Below, in pieces: positions 26,526 through 34,425 of a stretch of DNA of 64,000 nucleotides. This DNA comes from Promethearchaeota archaeon (GTDB lineage Archaea > Asgardarchaeota > Lokiarchaeia > Sigyniarchaeales > SOKP01). Position 1 is the first letter of the stretch; every line of letters begins with the position of its first letter. The notes under the pieces are model-generated. The model was not told the origin of the DNA, searched no databases, and worked only from the letters and a program-made list of their open reading frames with translations. Location: contig JAGXNO010000017.1 in the NCBI GenBank assembly GCA_019894975.1, forward strand, positions 1 through 64,000. Direction: 5' to 3'. Both the position numbers and the translations under genes were made by a program.

Positions 26526-27488
26526 CTAAAGTACATTGGTGAAGATATTAATGATTACGATTATAATGGTAAATCCAATCATTCCAATTATAAATTTTAT
26601 TGGATCTCCTTTTTCTTTTTCTGGAATGACTTCGCGAACAATTACATAAAGGATTACACCTGATATGATAGAATAGAAAATGAATAACATCTCTAAATTT
26701 TCAGGTAGAAAGGCATTAATCAGAATTCCTACCAAAATTCCTGTAATGGCAGAAGTTCCTAAGATATATTTCATGATGGAACCTTTCTCATACCTTATTT
26801 CTTCATAGATTTCTAAATCAGTAAAGATGATGTGCCGTTCTGATCTTTTAGATACAAGCGTCCTAAAAAAGGCGTAAAAGAAGAAAAGGATTCCTGGGAC
26901 TAATTCAATAATGAGTAAACCAACTAGAATTATTCCTACAAGAAAATGGTAAATATAATCAGTGATAAATCTAAATTTCTTTAAGTTTTCATTCATATGG
27001 TTCTGGATTTTAGTTTTATATTTATTTATTGCAATTTTCATCTCCTCTTCTTGAACATTTAGTTCTGACAGAGTTCGGGCTATATCTCTTAACGCAGCTT
27101 CATCGATTTCTTTATGGTTTAGTTCTCTGGTAAGTATCATTTCCATATTATGTTCTACAACCTCCAGAGTTTTTTCTTTTATTATGAGTTTTCGCATTTT
27201 TTTTTGGGTTCCCGCTTCAACTTTTTGCAAGTTGAATTTTTCGGTTAAGTGTATAAAAGTAAAACCAATTAAAACGAATAAAAATTCGAATAAAGTTAAT
27301 TCAAAAGGGAATTCTGGCAATCTTTCGGATATTTCGGGGAGTACAATAAGAAAGAAGTATACCACAGAGATACCAGCGATAAAAGAAGCATGCAATTTAA
27401 TAAATCTATTTTCAAAATAATCCGTTATAAAGAATAAACTGCCAAATACCAAAGCGAGAATAACAGCTATTACAACGTGATAAGCCAT
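26526..27488 (-). CDS. Polytopic membrane protein, distantly ZIP-like
   Basis: 320 aa with about eight helices: three at the N-terminus (AYHVVIAVILALVFGSLFFI, SFIAGISVVYFFLIVLPEI, LFEFLFVLIGFTFIHLTEKF), a charged loop of about 70 residues that is probably coiled-coil, then five more. VLPEI and YVIVREVIPEKEKGDPIKF recall helices of ZIP metal transporters. However, the metal-binding HNxxD and HExPH motifs are not seen, so transport activity is doubtful. Function is unknown. It is convergent with the DUF362 gene. Confidence 0.55.
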   Translation of the reverse strand: MAYHVVIAVILALVFGSLFFITDYFENRFIKLHASFIAGISVVYFFLIVLPEISERLPEFPFELTLFEFLFVLIGFTFIHLTEKFNLQKVEAGTQKKMRKLIIKEKTLEVVEHNMEMILTRELNHKEIDEAALRDIARTLSELNVQEEEMKIAINKYKTKIQNHMNENLKKFRFITDYIYHFLVGIILVGLLIIELVPGILFFFYAFFRTLVSKRSERHIIFTDLEIYEEIRYEKGSIMKYILGTSAITGILVGILINAFLPENLEMLFIFYSIISGVILYVIVREVIPEKEKGDPIKFIIGMIGFTIIIVIINIFTNVL

Positions 27489-27668
27489 TATTATTTTTAT
27501 TATTTTTAAAGGTTTTAAAGGTTTTAGGTAGAATCTATAAATTATCGGTTTAAAGTAGAAAATTATAAATCTTAAGTAAATTGTGATTAATAAATTGAGA
27601 AATGAAAAGGATTATGGTGAAATGTTATTCAATTTTTAATTATCACATCATCTGAAGATAAAGCTTCA

Positions 27669-28529
27669 ATGAATCTTCGTAATAGATTCTTAAGCTCGAA
27701 AATTTATAATTTTGAAGAAACTCAAATATCATTGCATGGAAATTCTGTCTATAAATTGATGAATTTCCCTCTAAATATTGAGAAACTTAACAAATTTTCA
27801 AAACTTGAGGTATTTCTTGGTTTGACAAATGAACCCCTCATTTTTTTAAATGATTTAAAATTAAATGAGACTAGATTAAATCCAGATTTTCTTATTTTTG
27901 CGAGTCGACATACATCTAAAACAGCCCAACCCGCATTTTTAGTACATACAACAGGAAACTGGACTAACAATGCGGACTTTGGGGGGGATCCTCAAGATCT
28001 ATCAGTAGCAAGTGCTTTACTCCTTAAAGCAGGATTTATGTCTTTACTTGAAAAAGATTTTTCATTAAGTCTTTCTGACTTTACAATAGAAATAGAGGTA
28101 ACTCACCACGGTCCAACAGTATTAAAAGTACCCTTGATATTCATTGAATTAGGAAGTAGTAAAACAGAATGGGAAATTTCTGAAGCAGGTGAATCAGTAG
28201 CTAATGCAATCATTTCAACAATTGTTAAATTTTTAGATTATAGAAATAGTAAAAATCAAGAAATAGGTTTAGGTTTTGGAGGAACGCATTATGCACCCAA
28301 CTTTCACAGATTAATAGAGAATAATGATATTGCAATGTCATTTATTTGCCCGAAGTACTATATTAAAGAGTTAAACGTTGAATTAATTTATAAAATGGTT
28401 AATAATACCATTGAACCTGTTGATTATTTTATTATTGATTGGAAAGGGACCAATTCAGAGGATAAGAAACATTTAATTCCAATATTGGAAGAGTTCGAAA
28501 TTCCTATTAGAAAAACAAAAGATTTCTGA
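27669..28529 (+). CDS. dtdA: D-aminoacyl-tRNA deacylase, archaeal type
   Basis: 286 aa, the usual size of archaeal DtdA. Signatures are HTTGNWTNNADFGG, EVTHHGPT (catalytic region), FIELGSSKTEW and GFGGTHYAPNF. It hydrolyses D-amino acids from mischarged tRNA in the cytoplasm and uses zinc. Alone in its transcription unit, it ends one base before the convergent gene. A run of 16 Ts starts 10 bases past its stop and would end its transcript. Confidence 0.93.
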   Translation: MNLRNRFLSSKIYNFEETQISLHGNSVYKLMNFPLNIEKLNKFSKLEVFLGLTNEPLIFLNDLKLNETRLNPDFLIFASRHTSKTAQPAFLVHTTGNWTNNADFGGDPQDLSVASALLLKAGFMSLLEKDFSLSLSDFTIEIEVTHHGPTVLKVPLIFIELGSSKTEWEISEAGESVANAIISTIVKFLDYRNSKNQEIGLGFGGTHYAPNFHRLIENNDIAMSFICPKYYIKELNVELIYKMVNNTIEPVDYFIIDWKGTNSEDKKHLIPILEEFEIPIRKTKDF

Positions 28530-29414
28530 TCAATCCTGTTTTTTTTTTTTTTTTAATTCTTGAATCTTCTCGAAATATTTGATAAGGTTTTTAATTACAT
28601 AATGTGCGGGAGAGTATCCCTGGGTGGCAGTTTTAGTTAAAACTTTCGTTAAAAAATCTCGATGTTTACATTCTTCATTTAGTGAAACATTAAGTTCTCT
28701 TATATTGTAGAAACTCCGCCAGAATCCTGTTGGCCAATCCACAATAGGGGCAAGATAATTTCTGTACTTGATTTCTCCTTCTTTGCTCAATTCTAATTCC
28801 TTTTGTATTTCATAGACATTCCTATTATTCTTCTTTGTAATGTAGATTATGCCATCAGATCTTATTTCTTGCATCAATTTAGTTAACTCAGCTAAACCCA
28901 CATCATTTATATTAAGTTTCTTTAATGTACCAAGTATTTCTTCATCGGTTTGTCCTTTAAGTTTTATTACTGTATAATTTCTAGCTATAATGTTATATTT
29001 AATAGGAACAGTTTCATGATCTATCGCATTATATTGAATCAAATCTCCCAATATCTTTTTTGCCACCAAATATTTAAGAATAAGTTGATCATCCGGGAGG
29101 AAGTCCACTTTAAATAGGTCAGACTCAAAATAGGATTCGTATAGAATTTGTAATATGGATTTTATAGAATGAAATCCATCAACAAAAGCTTGTTCAACAT
29201 TTTTTAGTACATCAATCCTATAGTCAATTTCATTTAGGAATTTCTTTTTATCTAATGAAATTTGACGTATTAGATGAGGTTCTTTGTTTAATGGTTTTAA
29301 ATATTCATCCCATTTTGTCTTCAAACGATAGGATTGTGTTTTAGCTATATTTGATAACTTATGAACGACATCCAAAAGCTTTGTTAAGAATTCTTCTTCA
29401 GAGACTTCAGTCAT
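28530..29414 (-). CDS. Hypothetical protein, mostly helical
   Basis: 294 aa, soluble, rich in Lys, Glu and Leu, with no signal peptide or membrane segment. The middle part (GTLKKLNINDVGLAELTKLMQ, then SDGIIYITKKNNRNVYEI) could be a winged helix. Toward the end is a Trp/Phe-rich stretch, DWPTGFWRSFYNIRELN. The C-terminus is a lysine run encoded by A16, so its exact end is uncertain. I do not recognise a family. It is convergent with dtdA with no space between. Confidence 0.6.
   Translation of the reverse strand: MTEVSEEEFLTKLLDVVHKLSNIAKTQSYRLKTKWDEYLKPLNKEPHLIRQISLDKKKFLNEIDYRIDVLKNVEQAFVDGFHSIKSILQILYESYFESDLFKVDFLPDDQLILKYLVAKKILGDLIQYNAIDHETVPIKYNIIARNYTVIKLKGQTDEEILGTLKKLNINDVGLAELTKLMQEIRSDGIIYITKKNNRNVYEIQKELELSKEGEIKYRNYLAPIVDWPTGFWRSFYNIRELNVSLNEECKHRDFLTKVLTKTATQGYSPAHYVIKNLIKYFEKIQELKKKKKQD
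28539..28554 (+). terminator. T16 tract, terminator for dtdA inside the opposing gene
   Basis: Sixteen consecutive Ts lie just after the dtdA stop, the usual U-rich signal for archaeal termination. On the other strand the same bases are A16 and encode most of KKKKKQD at the C-terminus of the convergent protein. It is also a slippage-prone homopolymer, so the downstream C-terminus could vary. Confidence 0.6.
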
Positions 29415-29616
29415 CCACTAAGTACCTTACCCTTTTTACTTGAATTTTTTTTATTTAATTAATACTAGATTCCAACTATTTTTAAATTTTAGATAAAAAT
29501 TCTGCTTACAATAAATTGGAAAAATATTTTATACTAATTATTATCAATATATTTACTATTAAAATAACTTGAATATATCCCTAGTTATTATATGAGCTAT
29601 AAAAAAAAAGAAATTA

Positions 29617-30315
29617 TTAATCTTTTTTTAATTCAAATCCACAACTAAGACAGAATTTGTCATCTGACGATGGAATTTTTTGACCACATTCAGGACAAAA
29701 GCTAAAAGCCTCACTTGAAGTTGAAACTGCTGGAGGAGTTTCTTCTTCTGTTGTTGGTATTTCATTATTATCGGGAGTTGCATTTGTACTAATTGGAGTT
29801 ATTTTTACTTCACCCTCTCTTGTGGCTTTACTTATAATATAGCCTAAGAGCGTTAATCCACCTGCAATGAATGGAGCAATAACTGCAAACCCAGGATTTC
29901 TATGTTGCCAAAAACTTAAGTCTACTATATCAAAATTTATAAATCCATAAATTCTGAAAGCTACTTCTGCTCCCCCAATAAAAAAAATTGTTCCCCCAAT
30001 AAGCAGTATACTTAAAGCCAGCCATGAACCAGGTGCATCTACACCTCTGTGGGTGAGAGATGATATGAACAATATAATTGTACAAACTACTAGTACTACC
30101 ATACAGCTTATTCCAATGACCATTAATCCTGGTATATGAGTAATAAATCCGGGATCAGGATATCCCCCACCAACAACTAAATAAAAACCATGCATCCAAA
30201 ACAGTTCTGTTAAACCACCTGCAGGTAATGCTGCTGCAGGAGTGAAAAGTCCAATTGCTGCAACAATACTCCCGATAAAAGGTAATATCCAAATATAATC
30301 TTTAGTTTCTTTCAT
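29617..30315 (-). CDS. Four-helix membrane protein with C-terminal zinc ribbon
   Basis: 232 aa. Helices lie at about residues 10-30 (IWILPFIGSIVAAIGLFTPA), 68-92, 103-122 and 140-165. A polar, Thr/Glu/Pro-rich cytoplasmic linker leads to FCPECGQKIPSSDDKFCLSCGFEL, a zinc ribbon with two CxxC pairs (quoted from CPECGQ and CLSCG). This design, membrane block plus cytoplasmic zinc ribbon, is common in archaea and of unknown function. It may be co-transcribed with the smaller membrane gene upstream. Confidence 0.65.
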   Translation of the reverse strand: MKETKDYIWILPFIGSIVAAIGLFTPAAALPAGGLTELFWMHGFYLVVGGGYPDPGFITHIPGLMVIGISCMVVLVVCTIILFISSLTHRGVDAPGSWLALSILLIGGTIFFIGGAEVAFRIYGFINFDIVDLSFWQHRNPGFAVIAPFIAGGLTLLGYIISKATREGEVKITPISTNATPDNNEIPTTEEETPPAVSTSSEAFSFCPECGQKIPSSDDKFCLSCGFELKKD

Positions 30316-30511
30316 TTATTTCAACTATTTTGTTAAATTTTCAATTAATGGATTTTATTATAAATTGAAATCTAAATTATGTTTAATTTTTTCTGAATTT
30401 ATATTTTACTTAATTGAAAGAGTTCATTAGAAATAATTCTTCAATTCATTTGAAACTTTCATTAACTGAAAATCATAAGAATCACTAAAAAAAAGTAAGA
30501 ATTATATTAAT

Positions 30512-30622
30512 TTATATTAATCTTGGATTTAGTATCGTGATTTCAATATCTTCATGTTCATATGAGATTATTCCTTTTTGATTAAGTACTTCAGATATAA
30601 AAACTAGAGAAATTATTGAATA
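30512..30622 (-). other. In-frame extension after the stop of the 30623 gene
   Basis: Directly after the TAA of the membrane protein gene, the same frame continues for 36 sense codons, ending with TAA at 30512-30514. It includes ISYEHEDIEITILNPRLI and has no internal start codon. It looks more like a lost C-terminus or a fragment of another gene than random sequence, but it is too short to be sure. The rest of the gap 30316-30511 holds nothing visible. Confidence 0.25.
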
Positions 30623-31066
30623 TTATCCCTCTTTTCTTAATTTTACATATGAAACTATGCAAAGAGAGAAGATCGTTATATAGAATATCGCCAATATTGT
30701 TAGTAATATGCTAAACTCATTTAGACTTGCGAGTAGAACGAAAACTCGAATAGATAACAAAATACCTATTCCTGTGAGTATATTGCAAAAGATACTTGGA
30801 GTTTTGCTGGTTCTTAAAGTAATCTGAAGTATACCTAGAACTACGTATGATACAACAGCAAATATCGTCACAAGAATTGTTAAAATGACCGCAAAAATAA
30901 CTATTAATAATCCTTCAAAAATATTCACAGTTTCATTAGGATTAATAAAGAGAAAGGAGTAGATAGTAGCACTACCTAACTCAATAAAGAATAGCACAAT
31001 TCGCAATATTGCAACGATAAAACATAAAATTCCCGCTGTAATTCTTAATTTTTCATGAAATTCCAT
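30623..31066 (-). CDS. Four-helix small membrane protein
   Basis: 147 aa with helices at about residues 8-30, 43-75 (long, ILTILVTIFAVVSYVVLGIL region), 88-112 and 116-140. The loops are short and uncharged, and no motif or cysteine pair is visible. No family was recognised. It precedes the zinc-ribbon membrane protein on the same strand with a 307-bp gap. Confidence 0.55.
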   Translation of the reverse strand: MEFHEKLRITAGILCFIVAILRIVLFFIELGSATIYSFLFINPNETVNIFEGLLIVIFAVILTILVTIFAVVSYVVLGILQITLRTSKTPSIFCNILTGIGILLSIRVFVLLASLNEFSILLTILAIFYITIFSLCIVSYVKLRKEG

Positions 31067-31152
31067 ATTTTAATTCACCATATATTATTCTTTTTACTTG
31101 GATAAGTAAAAAATTAACTAAGATGTTAAATAAAAATATATTATTCATTTGT

Positions 31153-31161
31153 ATTTAAATA
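31153..31161 (+). promoter_or_regulatory. TATA box, leaderless spacing before the VOC gene
   Basis: ATTTAAATA is centred about 26 bases before ATG 31183. This predicts that transcription starts at or next to the start codon. Confidence 0.5.
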
Positions 31162-31182
31162 AGTAGGTAAAGATTAGGAAAA

Positions 31183-31569
31183 ATGAAAGTTGAACACATA
31201 GCGGTAGGATACAACTCAGAGGAAGAAGCAGATAAGTTTTTTATTAATTTACTCGGTTTGAAAAAAGTTCGATCTAAATTAGTTGCCGCAGATTTAATGA
31301 ATGATTTCTTTGGTGTAAAAGATGAATATAAATTTATAATATATAGCAGTAATCAAGCTACATTTGAAGTTTTTATAACCAATGATAAAAGTAGAGCGCA
31401 AGATATTTTTACTCATTCTTGTTTATTAGTAGAAAATCGAGATGAGTTGTTAACCAAAGCATCTTCAATGGGATATGATGTAGTAAAAGTACCAAGAAAA
31501 GATGGTAATGGTTACTATCTTTTTATTAGAGATTCATTCCGAAATTTGTATGAAATAAAAGAAGAATAG
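31183..31569 (+). CDS. VOC (glyoxalase/bleomycin resistance) superfamily protein
   Basis: 128 aa in the beta-alpha-beta-beta-beta pattern. MKVEHIAVGYNSEEEADKFF is the first repeat, with His4-like position, and the second repeat starts at about residue 70 (IFTHSCLLVENRDELL). The end, GYYLFIRDSFRNLYEIKE, carries the usual C-terminal Glu. These positions could form a metal site as in glyoxalase I or methylmalonyl-CoA epimerase. The substrate is not known. Confidence 0.8.
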   Translation: MKVEHIAVGYNSEEEADKFFINLLGLKKVRSKLVAADLMNDFFGVKDEYKFIIYSSNQATFEVFITNDKSRAQDIFTHSCLLVENRDELLTKASSMGYDVVKVPRKDGNGYYLFIRDSFRNLYEIKEE

Positions 31570-31593
31570 TTAATATCAAACCTAGTTCGAATT

Positions 31594-32022
31594 TTATATA
31601 ATTCCTGAGGCTTCTACTATCTCTTTATGATCAAATGCTAATTTTAAAGATGATATTTTTGATAATGGAACAATTTCCAAGAATTCCGCGTCATCCATAG
31701 CTTTTGGTTTTTCCTTATCTGTTAACGGTTCGCATAAGAAGCCAATAGTTACGTTATGACCCCTAGGATCTCGTTTTGGATTTGAAAAAACCCCAATTAA
31801 CTTTATAATTTTTATGTCAAGGTTAGTTTCTTCCTTTGCTTCACGAATACAAGCATCTTCTACAGTTTCACCGACTTCGACATATCCTCCTGGTAATGCT
31901 AATTCTCCCTTAAAGGGTGATTTTTTACGGTGAATTAAAACAATATCTTTTTTATTGTTTATTAAAATAACCGCATCAGCAGTAAGAAGTGGTGTTATAG
32001 GTTTTGGCATTATTTCATTCAT
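31594..32022 (-). CDS. NUDIX hydrolase
   Basis: 142 aa from ATG 32022. The NUDIX box is complete: GGYVEVGETVEDACIREAKEE followed by TNLD, matching Gx5Ex7REUxEExGU (first 20 residues are the core). PFKGELALPGG precedes it. It resembles ADP-ribose or nucleoside-diphosphate pyrophosphatases. The frame opens from TTG 32040, but GAGGT at 32027-32031 and overlap of ATG 32022 with the TGA of the upstream phosphoesterase gene point to translational coupling at 32022. Confidence 0.88.
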   Translation of the reverse strand: MNEIMPKPITPLLTADAVILINNKKDIVLIHRKKSPFKGELALPGGYVEVGETVEDACIREAKEETNLDIKIIKLIGVFSNPKRDPRGHNVTIGFLCEPLTDKEKPKAMDDAEFLEIVPLSKISSLKLAFDHKEIVEASGII

Positions 32023-32836
32023 CCCATACCTCAGATGCAAGCAAGTGTTCTATTCTGGTTTTTCTAGGTCGAATAAATTCAGTATGATGTGCCTTACGCT
32101 CAACTAATAAAGATTTTTCAAGATTATCTGAATTTACTATGTATACTTCTAAATCTCCCTCATCTAGATATATATGATTAAAACTAGGTGAATCATCAGA
32201 TCGAACTTTGTTTGAAGTTGAGGTACCGCAGTACAAGAATGTAGTATTCGATGAGTTTCGCCAGGAAATAGTATAAGCGTGAGGGACGTGCCTATGACCC
32301 ATTAGTACTAGATCAATTTCAAATAACTGGGTGAATTCTAAGATTTCTCCTGCGTCTCGAACAGTAGTAAATTTCTGTCCTGACATTGGAATTGGAATTA
32401 AATGATGATGCAATGCCATTATTCTATTTTCTAAATTTTTATCGAATTGGCGCCCTAACCAATCTAATTGTTCATCACCAATCATTCCTTCGGCCATATC
32501 ATCTCTTGCAGAGCAAACTCCTACAATAATACTATTTTTATCTTCAAGAAGCATTCTAGAACGTCTAGGACCTATAATTTTTTCAAAAAATATTATTCCT
32601 GAGTTCTTCGCATCATGGTTTCCTGGAACTGCTAGAAAATTAGATATTTCTTTTAACTGATTAAGATAAGGTAGAAAATTCTTATATTGAATAACCCTTC
32701 CTTTGTGTACAATATCCCCAGTACAAATCACTACATCGGGTTTAGTTTCTTTAACATAATTGATTATATTTTCAAAAAGATCTTCTCGAAATTCACTACC
32801 ATAGTGGAGATCACTGATCTGTATTATTTCAACCAT
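32015..32836 (-). CDS. Metallophosphoesterase, cyclic-nucleotide-phosphodiesterase type
   Basis: 273 aa. The five metal motifs are present in order: ISDLHYG (DxH), CTGDIVHKG (GDxx), VPGNHDAKN (GNHD/E), ALHHHLIP and LMGHRHVPHAY (GHxH). This is the CpdA/Icc class of binuclear metallophosphoesterases, cytoplasmic, hydrolysing phosphodiesters. The real substrate is unknown. Its stop overlaps the NUDIX start, so the two form an operon possibly dealing with nucleotide by-products. Confidence 0.88.
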   Translation of the reverse strand: MVEIIQISDLHYGSEFREDLFENIINYVKETKPDVVICTGDIVHKGRVIQYKNFLPYLNQLKEISNFLAVPGNHDAKNSGIIFFEKIIGPRRSRMLLEDKNSIIVGVCSARDDMAEGMIGDEQLDWLGRQFDKNLENRIMALHHHLIPIPMSGQKFTTVRDAGEILEFTQLFEIDLVLMGHRHVPHAYTISWRNSSNTTFLYCGTSTSNKVRSDDSPSFNHIYLDEGDLEVYIVNSDNLEKSLLVERKAHHTEFIRPRKTRIEHLLASEVWDE

Positions 32837-33001
32837 ATTTTTAACATCCTCTTACATTATACTCATATATTAGGAGAGATTTTCTAATAAATATAAATTT
32901 AATAGTAAGCACTAAATTTAAAATGTTTTTGATAGAAAAGTACCAAAACTAAAAAAAATAAAAATGGGAATTATAACAAAATTCTGAATAACATTTAAGT
33001 C

Positions 33002-33178
33002 TTAAACCTCTATACTAAGAGATTGTATAAAAGTATTGAGGTTATGCTCAAATTTACGCTTCTTTGCTAATAATTCAAGATTATTCTTGTTATTGCATTC
33101 AAAACAGATACCAATAACATTAATATAACGTAAACCCCCACATTGGGGGCATATAAACTCTTTATATATAGTTTTCAT
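33002..33178 (-). CDS. Small zinc-ribbon protein, 58 aa
   Basis: ATG 33178 is preceded, 8 bases upstream, by a full AGGAGG ribosome site. The 58-residue product begins MKTIYKEFICPQCGGLRYIN and then ICFECNNKNN, giving two CxxC pairs (C10, C13, C25, C28) that form a compact zinc ribbon, followed by a basic helix. It is probably a small nucleic-acid- or protein-binding factor. It fills most of an otherwise empty gap between the phosphoesterase and radical SAM genes. Confidence 0.65.
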   Translation of the reverse strand: MKTIYKEFICPQCGGLRYINVIGICFECNNKNNLELLAKKRKFEHNLNTFIQSLSIEV

Positions 33179-33186
33179 TTTTTTTT

Positions 33187-33192
33187 CCTCCT
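33187..33192 (-). promoter_or_regulatory. Strong Shine-Dalgarno of the 58-aa zinc-ribbon gene
   Basis: On the minus strand the bases read AGGAGG, 8 bases before ATG 33178. It is one of the few complete Shine-Dalgarno sites in the window and is the main evidence that the small gene is real. Confidence 0.6.
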
Positions 33193-33307
33193 AAATTTAT
33201 ATTTCAATATTTTTTTACTCTCAACTTAGATTATTAGAAGAAGCTTAGAATTAAAAGAACTTTCGTCATATTATATAATGTCTATATAGTCTATATATGT
33301 GAGTTTA

Positions 33308-34420
33308 CTATTTACTACTAATATCTTTATTTAGTTTCCTACCTGCCAGATAAAGAATACAACATCCTGGACATATTGACATAAACTTGTTTTGAAGCAT
33401 GTATTCTCGAAATTTCTGATATCTATCCCCATTCCAAATTTCTTCAAAACTTTGCTCATGTAAGTTTCCCATTGTAAGATCATAGTATACATGACACGGA
33501 GCTAAATCTCCAGAAGCAGTGATATCTACTGAATACCAAGGAACTAAGCAACTTTGATATGTATCCGTCATTTTATCCCAATCTGCTTTTAAATAAGCAG
33601 AAAGATTTTCTCGAGAAAAAGTTGGTGGTAATAACAAAATTTTTTTTCCAAGTGATCCCAAGGTTTTATAGACTTTATTTACTTGTAGTGCCAACTCCCT
33701 TGTATTCATTCCATTGAAATCATCGGGAGAACGTAATAATCCCCGCCAGTACCTCTCGCTTGTAATATTAAATTCAGATTTAAGGAAGTTTGAATAAGAA
33801 TCACCCATCTGAGCCGTCAGAAAGTTTTCCATTTGAATTGATACTCTATCAATCGCTGAAAGATTGAGTTCTTCGAGGAAGAATTGTTCAATTGATAGGA
33901 AATTTGTTGGAGTGATTGTATAAATTACATCAATAATTGGTATACGCTTTCCATTTTTTAATTTTTCTTGGTAAAGGGTCTCAATCCCTGCCATTGCTTT
34001 GTCAAAACTACCTTTTCCACGTTGAAGATCATTAATTTCGCGAGGACCATCAATTGATACTCTAACAGAATCAAACCCTGTTCGTACAAGCATGGAAGCA
34101 TGTTCCTCTAACATTGTACCGTTAGTAGGAGTATCAATTATTGATCCCAATCCTTTTACTGTGAGAATTAATTCCTCTAATTGTGGGTATAATAAGGGTT
34201 CTCCGCCAAATAGACTATAAAATGGTTTAACCGATGACAAAAAATGTAAAACAGGATTCAATAATTCAAAATCTAAAACTTCAGGTTTTCTACTTGTTTC
34301 AGCATTAGAATAACACCCTGTTTCACCCCAATAATAACACATTTTACAACGAAGATTACATGCTTCTGTCACCTGGAGTGCTACACTACGAGGTAGATTA
34401 CTTGTTTTTTTAAGTGGCAT
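33308..34420 (-). CDS. Radical SAM protein with SPASM-like C-terminus
   Basis: 370 aa. The cluster motif CNLRCKMCYYW (CxxxCxxC) is at residues 18-28, and SLFGGEPLLYP is the GGEP SAM site. The C-terminal part has CLVPWYSVDITASGDLAPC, MGNLHEQSFEEIWN and CPGCC, the SPASM pattern binding auxiliary Fe-S clusters. Such enzymes modify peptides or act in cofactor and heme pathways. No peptide substrate gene is visible beside it. It starts 5 bases after alaS ends on the same strand, so it is co-transcribed, though a link to alanyl-tRNA synthesis is not evident. Confidence 0.85.
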   Translation of the reverse strand: MPLKKTSNLPRSVALQVTEACNLRCKMCYYWGETGCYSNAETSRKPEVLDFELLNPVLHFLSSVKPFYSLFGGEPLLYPQLEELILTVKGLGSIIDTPTNGTMLEEHASMLVRTGFDSVRVSIDGPREINDLQRGKGSFDKAMAGIETLYQEKLKNGKRIPIIDVIYTITPTNFLSIEQFFLEELNLSAIDRVSIQMENFLTAQMGDSYSNFLKSEFNITSERYWRGLLRSPDDFNGMNTRELALQVNKVYKTLGSLGKKILLLPPTFSRENLSAYLKADWDKMTDTYQSCLVPWYSVDITASGDLAPCHVYYDLTMGNLHEQSFEEIWNGDRYQKFREYMLQNKFMSICPGCCILYLAGRKLNKDISSK

Positions 34421-34425
34421 TTTAT

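Noticed and set aside
33135..33149. CCCCC-ACATT-GGGGG inverted repeat
   Set aside because: It lies inside the 58-aa zinc-ribbon gene and is explained by the codons for CPQCGG, so it was not taken as a regulatory hairpin.
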